From Chloroflexota bacterium (GTDB lineage: Bacteria; Chloroflexota; UBA11872): a stretch of DNA of 64,000 bases. This document shows, piece after piece, positions 17,146 to 25,904 of this stretch (the first letter of the stretch is position 1; every line of letters begins with the position of its first letter). A program made the position numbers and the translations under genes. The DNA is taken from the NCBI GenBank assembly GCA_026708035.1, contig JAPOVQ010000021.1, positions 1-64,000 on the forward strand, given 5' to 3'. The notes under the pieces are model-generated. The model was given only the letters and a program-made list of their open reading frames with translations. It did not search any database and was not told the origin of the DNA.

Positions 17146-17907
17146 TTACGCGGGGAGGGTGGCGGTCGCGAACACGACGTGGAACGGCACGCAGTAGATG
17201 ACGACGCTGTTGTACGCCGAAAGGTCGGTGCCGGCCGGGATCTCGTAGTTCTGGTTGCCGATGTTGCCCTTCAGCGCGCCCACGTCGATGTAGTCGCCCA
17301 GCTGCTGGCTCGACGCCGGCGCGGGCGACGACGACAGCAGCACGCTCAGCGCCGGACCGTTGGTGACCTTGAAGTCCGTCAGGCGCAGCACCAGCTTGTC
17401 GTCGGGCGTGCGGAAGATGGTGGCGGTTCCGGAGCCGCGGTGAAAGTCGTCGGCGCCGCGGAACTGGCCCTCGCGCAAGAGCTCAGGCTGCGGCGCGGGT
17501 TCCGGCTGCGGCGCGGGTTCCGGCTGCGGCGTGGCCTCCGGCTCGGGCGTGGCCTCCGGCTCGGGCGTGGCCTCCGGCTCGGGCATGGCGGGCATCGGCT
17601 CGTCCATCATGGTGTCGGGCATGGCGGCGGCCGCCTCCATCACCCGCTCCTGGACCACCATGCGGTCCGCTTCGGCGAGAGCCTCGATCTCCATCAATGT
17701 GGGCATGGCGGCCTCGAAGTCGGCGACCATCTCCTGCTTCTCTTCCTCGGTCATGGTCTCCATGGCCGCGGGTTCCGGAAGCTCGAAGGGGAACGCCTCG
17801 TCCACCACGGTGTCGCGAAAGAGCGGCGACACAAGCCACCAGGCAATCGCCACCGCCGCGATGATTCCGACTATTCCGCCGCCGATCAGCACTCGTCGTC
17901 GAGTCAT
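17146..17907 (-). CDS. Membrane-anchored DM13-domain protein
   Basis: The protein has 253 residues. An N-terminal membrane anchor (VLIGGGIVGIIAAVAIAWWL, residues 6-25) is followed by an acidic, Met-rich helix region, a repetitive Pro/Glu linker (PEPEATPEPEATPQPEPAP) and a C-terminal DM13 domain (GSGTATIFRTPDDKLVLRL, DVGALKGNIGNQNYEIPAGT, YNSVVIYCVPFHVVFATATL). DM13 domains are proposed to take part in redox reactions through a nearly invariant Cys, present here in the IYCVPF motif. The domain faces outside. It leads an operon with an NDH-2 fusion and a multi-module membrane protein, which fits an electron-transfer role at the membrane. Confidence 0.87.
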   Translation of the reverse strand: MTRRRVLIGGGIVGIIAAVAIAWWLVSPLFRDTVVDEAFPFELPEPAAMETMTEEEKQEMVADFEAAMPTLMEIEALAEADRMVVQERVMEAAAAMPDTMMDEPMPAMPEPEATPEPEATPEPEATPQPEPAPQPEPAPQPELLREGQFRGADDFHRGSGTATIFRTPDDKLVLRLTDFKVTNGPALSVLLSSSPAPASSQQLGDYIDVGALKGNIGNQNYEIPAGTDLSAYNSVVIYCVPFHVVFATATLPA

Positions 17908-18168
17908 ATCAGCCTCCTTCGTACAGCCCTACGTGCGGCTGTCGAGGGCAGATTCAATTGGACGTAGTGTGTACCTCCGACACCATATGCCGCCAGTCGG
18001 TAGGAATCCTCTGAATGTGCCCGTGGGCCGCGCCCCAATCCGTTCGCCCTGAGCGAAGGCGAAGGGCCGTTCATGGTTCGACAAAGCCTGCCCTGAGCCT
18101 GCCGAACGGCGCACCGCGAACGGCAGGGGCACCTGTATGCCAAGGTCTCCTGCTTGTCCATAGCCGTC
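17908..18168. repeat. Intergenic region with family D element
   Basis: The family D element at 18041-18123 (TTCGCCCTGAGCGAAGGCGA, GTTCATGGTTCGACAAAGCC, then GCCCTGAGCCTGCCGAACGG) recalls 181-230. No gene is present. Confidence 0.7.
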
Positions 18169-18930
18169 CTAGGCACTGCTGTCTCCCACCATAGGCAGCG
18201 CCAGATCGAGCCGAGACGTGGTGAACTGGTCCACGCCGCACTCGAGGGCTCGTTCGATGGCGGTCGCGTCGTTCACATTGGCTCCGTGCACCAGCATGCC
18301 CGCGCCGTGCAGCCGTCCGACGAGCCCCGCGTCGATCATGCCTATGGGCAGATGCGCGATGCGAGCGCCCGCAAGGGTCATCAGTTCAATGACCTGCCGG
18401 CGGCCCAATTCCGGTCCCATCCACTTCGGCCACGGTTCGACGAAGAACATGCCGATGGGAATGCGGGGCTCGCGGCGATGCATGTGCCACAGGAGCGGAC
18501 GGTGCCCAGTCGTCAGTTCCACCGACGCAACGGCGTCGGCGGCGCGGACGGTGTCGAGCACCCGATCCAGGAACGCCAGCGTGGTCCCCTTGAGCTCGAT
18601 CTCGAGGCGCACGCGCCCGCCGGCGAGGCCGAGCACATCCTCGAGGGTGGGAATGCGCTCGCCGGCGAACTTCTCGTCGAACCAAGAGCCCGCGTCCAGC
18701 GCCTGAAGCTCCGCCAGGGTGTAGTCGCCGACGAGCCCCGCGCCGTCGGTGGTGCGGTCGAGGTAGTAGTCGTGATGCACCACCAACGCTCCGTCCCGGC
18801 TCGGGTGGACGTCCAACTCGATGCCGTCCGCCCCGGCCTCGATCGCGGCGGCGAAGGCCGGCAGCGTGTTCTCCGGAGCCGCAACCGTGTCGCCGCGATG
18901 CGCGATGACCAGCGGCATGTGGGGTGCCAT
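18169..18930 (-). CDS. Glycerophosphodiester phosphodiesterase
   Basis: The 253-residue TIM-barrel enzyme hydrolyses glycerophosphodiesters to glycerol-3-phosphate and an alcohol. It shows the GDPD signature: HRGDTVAAPENTLPAF near the N-terminus (catalytic His and Arg, metal-binding Glu), the metal-binding ELDVHPSRDGALVVHHD stretch with the second catalytic His, and LEIELKG in the middle. There is no signal peptide, so it is a cytoplasmic UgpQ-like form. It lies 29 nt downstream of the helicase gene on the same strand and is probably co-transcribed. A second Met at codon 5 (MPLVIAHRGD) is an alternative start. Confidence 0.92.
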   Translation of the reverse strand: MAPHMPLVIAHRGDTVAAPENTLPAFAAAIEAGADGIELDVHPSRDGALVVHHDYYLDRTTDGAGLVGDYTLAELQALDAGSWFDEKFAGERIPTLEDVLGLAGGRVRLEIELKGTTLAFLDRVLDTVRAADAVASVELTTGHRPLLWHMHRREPRIPIGMFFVEPWPKWMGPELGRRQVIELMTLAGARIAHLPIGMIDAGLVGRLHGAGMLVHGANVNDATAIERALECGVDQFTTSRLDLALPMVGDSSA

Positions 18931-18959
18931 GCCCTCGCCGCCCGAGGCCCCCGCGACGG

Positions 18960-20366
18960 CTAGCGCCCGCCGCCCGCCTGAGCCCCCGCCTGGCGGGGAC
19001 GACGCCGGCGACGGTTCGACCGAGGTTTGTGCCCATTCGCGCCGTTCGCTTTCGCCTTGCCGCCGCTCAGGCGTTCGCCGGGCATCACGCGTTGGCCGTT
19101 GGCGGCCGAGGCTGCTTCGGCGGGATCGTCGTCGACCGGCAGAAACTCGGTCTTGATTTCGTCCCAGTACCGACGCGGGATGCGGCGCTCGAGCGAATAC
19201 TCGATCGAGGCCAGCCGGTCGAGGCCGGCGCCGCTGACCAGGGTGACGGAGCGCCCCGCGCGTCCCATGCGGCCGGTGCGTCCGGTGCGGTGGGTGAACA
19301 TGTCGGGGTGGTCGGGGATGTCGTAGTTGATCACCTGGGCCAGACCCATGATGTCCAAGCCGCGGGCGGCGACGTCGGTGGCGATCAGCACATCGATCTC
19401 TTCCCGGCGGAACCGGTCCATCACGCGCTGCCGCGAGGGTTGGGGCATGCCGCCCTGGATGGCGTCCACCCGCAGGCCGCGGCGGCGCAATCGGTCGCGC
19501 AGGCGGTCGACCCCACGGCGGGTCCGGCCAAACACGATGGTCGGCACGCCGGGCGACTGCTGCAAGATGCCTTCGACGGCCGTGGCCTTTTCCATCTCGG
19601 GCACGACCCAGATCTCGTGGTCGATTTCGGGGAGGTCCTCGGGCCGGGTGTCCAGCGCCACGTGCTCGGGGTCGCGCAGATGCCGCAGCGTGAGCCGCGC
19701 CACCCAGCCCGGCACGGTGGCCGAGAACAGCGCCGTCTGCCGGGATGCCGGCGAATATCGCAGGATCGACTCGACCTGGGGCGCCATGCCGATGTCGAAC
19801 ATGCGGTCGGCCTCGTCGATGACGAGCATGCGTAGGTCGTCGACGTTCAGATCGCGGCTTTCGATCAGGTCCAGCACGCGTCCCGGCGTGCCCACCACGA
19901 CCTGCGCGCCCTGGGCGAGCGCGCGGCGCTGCGGGGTGTAGCTGAGCCCGCCGACGATGCGCACCGAGGGCGGGGCGTCCGGACCGAGCAACGGATCGAT
20001 GACGGTGCCGATCTGCTCGGCGAGCTCGCGGGTCGGCGCCAGCACCAGGGCCTGGACGCGCGGATGATCGGGGTCGAGTCCTTCAACGAGCGGGATGGCG
20101 TAGGCCAGGGTCTTGCCGGAGCCGGTTCGGGCTTGGCCGACGACGTCGCGGCCTTCAAGCAAGTGCGGAATGCAGGCGGCTTGGATGGGTGTGGGGCTGG
20201 TGATCTCGTCGGCCGCCAGCGCGTCGACGAGATCGGGTCGAACGCGCAGCGCGGTGAAACTCTCGATAGCGGGTGCCCTTCTGCTGCAACTGGCGCCCGC
20301 GGTGGGCCGATGATTGTCTGCGGCCCGCGCCCTACGTGGTGCGCTGGGCGCCTCTAGCTTTCTCAA
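18960..20366 (-). CDS. DEAD-box ATP-dependent RNA helicase
   Basis: All core motifs are present: Q motif (SPTPIQ), Walker A (ARTGSGKT), PTRELAEQ, TPGR, VIDEADRMFD, SAT, and motif VI HRTGRTGRMGRAG. A short basic tail rich in Arg and Lys, suitable for RNA binding, ends the protein. These enzymes unwind RNA during ribosome assembly or decay. The start is unresolved. The conserved fold begins at about position 20270 (AIESFTALRVRPDLVDALAA), and no ATG, GTG or TTG lies close to it. The TTG at 20366 is the nearest upstream option that does not overlap the divergent gene, although the frame stays open to 20459. The glycerophosphodiesterase gene follows. Confidence 0.9.
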   Translation of the reverse strand: MRKLEAPSAPRRARAADNHRPTAGASCSRRAPAIESFTALRVRPDLVDALAADEITSPTPIQAACIPHLLEGRDVVGQARTGSGKTLAYAIPLVEGLDPDHPRVQALVLAPTRELAEQIGTVIDPLLGPDAPPSVRIVGGLSYTPQRRALAQGAQVVVGTPGRVLDLIESRDLNVDDLRMLVIDEADRMFDIGMAPQVESILRYSPASRQTALFSATVPGWVARLTLRHLRDPEHVALDTRPEDLPEIDHEIWVVPEMEKATAVEGILQQSPGVPTIVFGRTRRGVDRLRDRLRRRGLRVDAIQGGMPQPSRQRVMDRFRREEIDVLIATDVAARGLDIMGLAQVINYDIPDHPDMFTHRTGRTGRMGRAGRSVTLVSGAGLDRLASIEYSLERRIPRRYWDEIKTEFLPVDDDPAEAASAANGQRVMPGERLSGGKAKANGANGHKPRSNRRRRRPRQAGAQAGGGR

Positions 20367-20443
20367 CCATACACAATCGCATGGCCGCCGCGCAGTAGTA
20401 TCGTGGCACCGGCGCGCCACCCGACGGACGCGAGGGGCCTGCG

Positions 20444-20959
20444 ATGACCGTGCCGCCAACGCCCGCGGCGGATGTTCAAGCGCTGTTCAAAGCCTCGATG
20501 GCGGCCCTGGCTTCCGGCGTGGCGGTGGTGACGGGCGCCGCCGCCGACGGATCGCCCCGGGGGCTCACCGTCACGTCGATTGCGTCGTACTCCGCCCATC
20601 CGCCGTCGGTGATCGTCTGCGTGGACGAGACGTGCAACAGCTATGCGGCGCTCACCACGGGGAGTCACTTTGCGGCGCATCTGCTGCAGGCGGAGCAGGC
20701 CGACGTGGCCACGCTCTTTGCCTCCAGCGCCATCGACAAGTTCGACCGCGTGTCGTGGACGCTGTGGGACGACCGGCTGCCCGTCCTCAGCGACGCGCTG
20801 GCGGTGGTGATCTGCCGCCGCATCAGCACGACGGTGCTCGGCGACCACGCGATCCTGGTGGGCGAGGTGGTGGATGGGTCGATGCAAGAAGCGCAGCCGC
20901 TGGTCTACTGGCGGCGTGGGTTCTACGAAGGGCCGGGCGCGCCGACGGACGGCGGCTAG
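20444..20959 (+). CDS. Flavin reductase-like FMN-binding protein
   Basis: This 171-residue protein of the flavin reductase-like domain family has the typical core: LASGVAVVTGAAADGSPRGL, TVTSIASYSAHPPSVIVCVD and NSYAALTTGSHFAAHLL, ending with VGEVVDGS and a short tail. Members reduce FMN with NAD(P)H, usually to supply a two-component monooxygenase. No oxygenase component is adjacent, so its partner is unknown. A GAGGGGC stretch precedes the ATG. The gene diverges from the helicase. Confidence 0.9.
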   Translation: MTVPPTPAADVQALFKASMAALASGVAVVTGAAADGSPRGLTVTSIASYSAHPPSVIVCVDETCNSYAALTTGSHFAAHLLQAEQADVATLFASSAIDKFDRVSWTLWDDRLPVLSDALAVVICRRISTTVLGDHAILVGEVVDGSMQEAQPLVYWRRGFYEGPGAPTDGG

Positions 20960-21022
20960 GGGGATTCGCACGGGCAGCCACAAGGGTTGCCCCTACACGG
21001 ACTTCAACGGGGAGCGGGAGCA
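20960..21022. repeat. Family B palindrome
   Basis: GGGCAGCCACAAGGGTTGCCC at 20971-20996 lies between the flavin reductase and the TIM-barrel gene. Confidence 0.7.
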
Positions 21023-22810
21023 ATGGCCACGACAGCGCGCGATCTTCTGGCCGACCGGGGCTATGCGGCGGATCCGATCTATCTGACCGATCTGGATCGC
21101 GTCACCCCGGCGTCGGCGCTCGCGTCCGGGCTGCGTCCGCACACCTGGCAGACGCTGCCATACGAGACCGAACACCTGCGCGGCGTGCTGCTGTGGGCGG
21201 GATTCGAGTCGCAGGCGCCCGCGGTCAGCTATCCGCTCGAGCGGCGCGGCTGGCACGCCATCAGCGTGGGATTCCACCCGACCAATGAGGACCAGGGCTG
21301 GCTGGAGCAGGTGCTGGTCAAGCTGAGCGGCGACGACACCTACTCGATGCTGCGCTGGGAGCCGCCGCGCGGGCTGGACGGGCACATGCGCCGGCTCCGG
21401 TTCGAGGAGCTGTTCTGGCGCGTGGCCAAGCTCGACGGCCAGGACCTGGTGTTCGAGCAGATCACCCGGCGCCTGGCGGCGGGCGATGGCCCGGGGACGA
21501 TTCAGGGCGAGTCGACCAAGATCGCCTACGTCAAGCTCGTGCCGCTCTCGGACGCCGAGGCGGCGGCGCATGAGCGGGACCTGCGCAACGCCTCCACCCG
21601 CCGGCTGTTCGGGCACAACGACGCGTTCTATCCCTACACCTATCGCACCACGACCGCCGAGGAGATCCGGCGCGAGGTGGAGCCCTACCGCGAGACGGAC
21701 TTCGGGCGCATCTACTGGGAGGTCGGCGGCGGCGACAAGCTCTATTACGACACCACCGTGGGGCGCAATCCGGCCGATCTCGACCTGCAGGGCTACAGCC
21801 GGCTGGGTGAGCGCCTGCTGGTGGAGAGCTTTCGCGAGTTCCGGCGCAAGGGCATCGATCCGGTGGACGTGGCGTTGCGGCACACCCACGACCTGGGGAT
21901 GGAGTTTCACGCCAGCTACCGGCTGGCGGCGTGGACCTACCCACCGACCACCATGGAGGGATTCTTCAAGGGCGGGTATTTCGAGCGGCACCCGGAGCTG
22001 CACTGCATCGACCGGCAGGGACGAGTCCTGCCGCGGCTCTCCTACGCATTCCCGGAAACCCAGGAATTTTGCCTTGCCGTGCTGCGCGAGATGGCGGCCT
22101 ATCCGGTCGACGGCATTGCGCTGCTGTTCAACCGGCGACCGCCGTACCTGGACTACGAGGCGCCGCTGGTCGAGAGCTTCACCCGCGAGTACGGCGAGGA
22201 CCCGCACGACCTGGACGAGCGCGATCCCCGCTGGCTGGCGCACCGCGCCGCCGTGCTCACGGCCTTCATGCGGCGGCTGCGCGCCGAAATGGACGCCGCC
22301 GGCGCCGCGCGCCAGGGCAAGCGGATCGACATTTCGGTGTGCGTGCTGGGCACCCAGGCCGACAACGACTTCTTCGGCCTAGACGTGGCCACGTGGGCGC
22401 GCGAGGGCCTGATCGACACGCTGATTCCCTACAGCCCGGCGCCGCTGGCCCTGCCGGTGGCCGAAGACACATGGATATCGGGCGAGCAGATCCAGCCGTT
22501 CGTGGAAGCTGTGCGCGGCACGCCGTGCCTGATGGCGCCGAACCTGATGCCGCGCGACCTGAGCGCGGACGACTACCGCCGCATGGCCTCGATGCTCTAC
22601 GGCGCCGGGGCCGAGCATCTGTTCGTGTGGGACTGCGCGGGCTCGTGGTTCCGCGCCAACCACCAGGAGCCCTGGAACGCGCTGCGCCGGCTGGGTCACC
22701 GAGACGAGATCGAGGCCTGGCGGCAAGCGGGCGAGCCGAGCCTGGCGAACCCCACCATTCCCCTCCGCACCCTGGGCGGTTGGGACATGACCACGATCGC
22801 GCCGGGCTGA
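21023..22810 (+). CDS. Glycoside-hydrolase-like TIM-barrel protein
   Basis: The 595-residue cytoplasmic protein has no signal peptide. The N-terminal third looks like a beta-sandwich with YETEHLRGVLLWAGFES and GWHAISVGFHPTNEDQGWLE. From about residue 190 it has features of glycosidase-like (GHL) barrels: GRIYWEVGGGDKLYYDTTVG, HTHDLGMEFHASYRLAAW, a VDGIALLFNRRPPYLDYEAP strand-loop and EHLFVWDCAGSW. Family members are annotated as putative glycosyl hydrolases, but catalytic acids cannot be assigned with confidence here. GGGAG precedes the ATG. The neighbouring GH172 and Gfo/Idh genes suggest sugar catabolism. Confidence 0.65.
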   Translation: MATTARDLLADRGYAADPIYLTDLDRVTPASALASGLRPHTWQTLPYETEHLRGVLLWAGFESQAPAVSYPLERRGWHAISVGFHPTNEDQGWLEQVLVKLSGDDTYSMLRWEPPRGLDGHMRRLRFEELFWRVAKLDGQDLVFEQITRRLAAGDGPGTIQGESTKIAYVKLVPLSDAEAAAHERDLRNASTRRLFGHNDAFYPYTYRTTTAEEIRREVEPYRETDFGRIYWEVGGGDKLYYDTTVGRNPADLDLQGYSRLGERLLVESFREFRRKGIDPVDVALRHTHDLGMEFHASYRLAAWTYPPTTMEGFFKGGYFERHPELHCIDRQGRVLPRLSYAFPETQEFCLAVLREMAAYPVDGIALLFNRRPPYLDYEAPLVESFTREYGEDPHDLDERDPRWLAHRAAVLTAFMRRLRAEMDAAGAARQGKRIDISVCVLGTQADNDFFGLDVATWAREGLIDTLIPYSPAPLALPVAEDTWISGEQIQPFVEAVRGTPCLMAPNLMPRDLSADDYRRMASMLYGAGAEHLFVWDCAGSWFRANHQEPWNALRRLGHRDEIEAWRQAGEPSLANPTIPLRTLGGWDMTTIAPG

Positions 22811-22883
22811 GCGGGGGAGGGGCGCTTCGCGAACCGCCCCCGTCCGTCATTCCGGCGGAAGCCGGAATCCAGATCGGATCCTG
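22811..22883. repeat. Intergenic repeats (families B and C)
   Basis: A family B palindrome at 22814-22841 (GGGGCGCTTCGCGAACCGCCCC) abuts a family C palindrome at 22846-22872 (CATTCCGGCGGAAGCCGGAA) between two convergent genes. Confidence 0.75.
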
Positions 22884-24431
22884 CTAGCCGCCCCGCTCCG
22901 GATGCAGCACGAGCTCCCGCCCGCGGTCGTCGATGGCGCGCAGCGCAAAAACCCAGGAGCCCCACGCGTGCCGGGCCAGCCCGTCGTCGGGGTTGTCGAG
23001 CTTGACCTGGAGCCGATTCCAGCCGGCCCGCAGCGCCAGCCGATGCTCCCGATGGCGGAAGTAGTCGTTTCGGCCCAACGACGCCCAGGGACCGTTGCCG
23101 ATGCGCAGGCGCAGGTCGTTCACCCAACCGGCCTGCAGCGTGACGGCGGCATCCGCGTCGGAGTGCAGCCATGTTTGCGCCAGCCCAAGCGCCGGATAGG
23201 TGAGCGAATTCTCGGGACCAATGGGGCGGAAGGTCAGCGAGAAGTCCACGAAGCCGTTGATGTCGGCGGCCGGCGCCCAGCGGGCGACGTGCCGATCGCC
23301 CCGGCGCCAGGGCGAGTCGGGCGGGTAGCCCATTTCGGCGAAGCGCTCGGCGGCATCGGCACGGTCGGCGGCGGCGTCCAGCGCGGCTTCGTGATCCGGA
23401 TGGAACGGCCCCATCAGTTGCCAGCGCGGTTCGGGGTCCGGCGCGCCCGTGGCGTCGAACGGCAGCTCGGAGCCGAGCAGCAGTTGATCCCAGTCCGGCA
23501 TGCGGAAGAACGGCCGGTGCGGCGGTTCCTGATACCAGTAGGCCGTGCTGCAGATGTCGTTGGCCATCGATCCGAAGCGCACCTGGAGCGATTGGCCATA
23601 GGGGATGGCGTCCGCCTCGAAGAAGCGGTAGGCCGCCAGCGTGTGGCGGGCGAGGGCGGGACCGAGGTCTTCCTGGGCGTAGTAGGGCACGCCCTGGTCG
23701 AGATGCGTGGAGGGCCGGTGCAGCACGCCGCCGTTGGAGGCGCCAAAGGCGTCCTCGCCGCCCGCCCCGCGCAAATGGGCGAAAGGTCCCTCGGGCGCGT
23801 CGACGGGGTTCGTGACATAGATGTTCTCGGCGCCCGCGTGCGACCAGCGCGCCCGGTCGTCGCGCACGGCCACGCCGTAGTTGAAGCCCAGGAATCGACC
23901 GCGGCCGACCGCATCCAGCAGCAGGTAGTTGCGTCCGAAGGCCTCGCAGGGATTTTCGCGCCGGAATTGCGCGTGGAAGCGCAGCGGCTGCGTGAAGGAT
24001 TCCGGTGGGTAGGCGTGCCAATCGGTCTGCAGCAGAATCCCGTCTTCGCCCACGTCCGGGCCTGCCACGGCCTCGATGCGCGCGCCCTCCCGAAACGGCA
24101 TGGGAAACGTGGCCGTGTATCCCGCGTGAGCCTGCATGGTGAGGTAGCGCGAGTCGAGCGAGTAGGGCGGCAAGCCGTGGAGTTGGCCGAAGAAGTCGCC
24201 GAGCGGCGCCTCGACGGCAGGCGCGTCTGCGCCGTCCCAGAACATGCGCAGGACTATCTGGCGCTGGTGCGCGGGCGTGGGCTGGCGCACGGAGGCGGCC
24301 CAGATGCGGCGGATGCAGCCGGGGCCGTCAAGCTGGGCCAACGTGACGGGAGTGTCGGGCGGCAGGTCCTGGTAGGTCGTGACACGCGCTGGCCTGAAGT
24401 GCTCGGGCAAGGTGAGCCATGAAGGGTTCAT
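22884..24431 (-). CDS. DUF2961 / GH172-family protein
   Basis: This 515-residue protein matches the DUF2961 family, now GH172, whose characterised members act on fructose- or arabinose-containing glycans. Recognisable segments are the early LDGPGCIRRIWAAS, the LRMFWDGADAPAVEAPLGDF block with GLPPYSLDSRYLTM, the PFREGARIEAVAG strand, and the later FGSMANDICSTAYWYQEPPH motif, near which the catalytic Glu is expected. A C-terminal jelly-roll-like extension (residues about 420-515, WVNDLRLRIGNGPWASLG, GWNRLQVKL) may bind carbohydrate. There is no signal peptide. It is transcribed towards the TIM-barrel gene and lies downstream of a Gfo/Idh gene on the same strand. Confidence 0.85.
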   Translation of the reverse strand: MNPSWLTLPEHFRPARVTTYQDLPPDTPVTLAQLDGPGCIRRIWAASVRQPTPAHQRQIVLRMFWDGADAPAVEAPLGDFFGQLHGLPPYSLDSRYLTMQAHAGYTATFPMPFREGARIEAVAGPDVGEDGILLQTDWHAYPPESFTQPLRFHAQFRRENPCEAFGRNYLLLDAVGRGRFLGFNYGVAVRDDRARWSHAGAENIYVTNPVDAPEGPFAHLRGAGGEDAFGASNGGVLHRPSTHLDQGVPYYAQEDLGPALARHTLAAYRFFEADAIPYGQSLQVRFGSMANDICSTAYWYQEPPHRPFFRMPDWDQLLLGSELPFDATGAPDPEPRWQLMGPFHPDHEAALDAAADRADAAERFAEMGYPPDSPWRRGDRHVARWAPAADINGFVDFSLTFRPIGPENSLTYPALGLAQTWLHSDADAAVTLQAGWVNDLRLRIGNGPWASLGRNDYFRHREHRLALRAGWNRLQVKLDNPDDGLARHAWGSWVFALRAIDDRGRELVLHPERGG

Positions 24432-24659
24432 CGGTGTCTCACTCCGTATCTCTGAATCGCCGGATCTCAGAGGCCGTGGGAGGGTTTGCTGGAGGGCCGG
24501 CGGGCCGGTCCGGCGCCTTCTCCCCTTGTGGGAGAAGGGTGGGATGAGGGGAATCCGGTGTCCGGTGGCCCAGACTGCGGGCAGCCTGGGAGTCGGAAGC
24601 GCTCACCGTCGCAGGCCGCACCCTCACCCATCGATGGAAAAAGGATCGGACGGGGCCGC
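24432..24659. repeat. Intergenic region with family A element
   Basis: The family A copy at 24517-24551 (CTTCTCCCCTTGTGGGAGAA then GGGTGGGATGAGGGG) is the only recognisable feature. Confidence 0.7.
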
Positions 24660-25670
24660 TCACGCGGCGCCGTCGAAGGGGCCCTTGTGACCGGCATAGA
24701 TGGCCTCGCAGAGCCGCATGGTCACCAGGCCGTCCTCCAGCGTGCTCCAGGGGCGGCGGCCGTTGAGGATGCAGTCGGCGAAGTGGCGCGTCTCGTTGAA
24801 ATGCGGACCGCCCTCGGGCGCAAGGTCCAGCGGCGCCTCGTACGGATCGCCGTCGGCGAAGAGCTCGAAGGTGTCGGGACGGTGCGCCTCCTCGGGCGGA
24901 CTCATGCGCGTGAGGTCCATGTAGGCCGAGAAGTCTTCGGCGTGCAGCTCGGCCCGCTGGATGCGGGTGCCCACGCCGAAGTGCGACATCAGCACCGCCC
25001 GTGCGCCGTTGGCGAAGGTGATCACGGCGTTGTGCCGCTCGCGCGCGGGGCTGGAGCGGTAGGTCTCGGCGTGGACGTGGGTGACGACGCCGGTCGTCTC
25101 CATCGTGTCCCCCGCCAGCCAGCGCAACAAATCGACGTGGTGGATCGAGTCGCAGACCAAAGCCGGCGGCATCAGGCCGCGACCCATGTTCTCGACCACG
25201 CGATCGCTCGGGTTCTTGTTGTAGGTGGCGGCGGCGTGCACGGGGCCGCCGCGGGCGAGCGCGAGTCGCTTGACGGCGAGAATCTGCGGGTAGTAGCGCC
25301 GGTTGAAGGAGACGATGGCCATGGCGCTGCTGGCGGCCTCGGCCTCGATCATGGCCGCGGTGTCGGCGCTGGTGTTGCCGGGCGACTTCTCGACCGAGGT
25401 GTGGATGCCGCGCTCCAGGCACTCGCGCACGATCGGCAGGAGCTGCCCGGGCAGGGTGACCACGTAGACCACGTCAGGGCGCGCGCGGTCGAGCATCTCG
25501 CGGTAGTCGGTGACGGCAACGTCGGGTTCGTGGGCCGCGGCCGCGGCCAGGCGCTGCTCGTCGAGGTCCGCCACGCCGACCAGCCGCATCTCGGGTTCGC
25601 CGGCAATCATCTGGAGATGACCGCTGCCGTGATTGCCGACGCCGATCACCGCCGCCTTGAGGGAGGCCAT
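24660..25670 (-). CDS. Gfo/Idh/MocA-family oxidoreductase
   Basis: The 336-residue NAD(P)-dependent dehydrogenase family protein has an N-terminal Rossmann fold (LKAAVIGVGNHGSGHLQMIA) and the catalytic lysine motif GIHTSVEKSPGNTSADTAAM, where the usual EKP reads EKS. The C-terminal domain contains the substrate-side His pair in CDSIHHVDLLRWLAG. Substrates of the family are sugars, inositols or similar polyols; the GH172 gene downstream makes a sugar substrate plausible. The start at MASLKAAVIGVGN fits the family exactly. Confidence 0.9.
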   Translation of the reverse strand: MASLKAAVIGVGNHGSGHLQMIAGEPEMRLVGVADLDEQRLAAAAAHEPDVAVTDYREMLDRARPDVVYVVTLPGQLLPIVRECLERGIHTSVEKSPGNTSADTAAMIEAEAASSAMAIVSFNRRYYPQILAVKRLALARGGPVHAAATYNKNPSDRVVENMGRGLMPPALVCDSIHHVDLLRWLAGDTMETTGVVTHVHAETYRSSPARERHNAVITFANGARAVLMSHFGVGTRIQRAELHAEDFSAYMDLTRMSPPEEAHRPDTFELFADGDPYEAPLDLAPEGGPHFNETRHFADCILNGRRPWSTLEDGLVTMRLCEAIYAGHKGPFDGAA

Positions 25671-25904
25671 AGCGCTCGCTCCTCGTACCTAAAGGCCGTG
25701 TTGAAAGGCCATTGACGCATAATGGCGCGATTTGCGCCGCAGCGGCGCCCCTCCGCGTAGGGGCGCCCCTTGTGGGCGCCCGCCTGCAACCCGCGCCGGG
25801 GAGGCAAAACCGATGACCGACTCCGATCGCGAAGCGCCGCGCCTCTGTGTAGGGGCGTCCCTTGCGGTCGCCCGACTGCAGCCGGTATCTGGGAGTTGAC
25901 GCCG
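25671..25904. repeat. Two family B elements upstream of pyrE
   Basis: GTAGGGGCGCCCCTTGTGGG with its downstream arm lies at 25757-25783, and a related copy with imperfect pairing (GTAGGGGCGTCCCTTGCGGT) lies at 25849-25874. Any pyrE promoter must lie here, but no clear box was found. Confidence 0.7.

Noticed and set aside
24486-25715. A 409-codon plus-strand frame opposite the second Gfo/Idh gene
   Set aside because: The minus-strand enzyme has Rossmann and catalytic motifs; the plus-strand frame has none.
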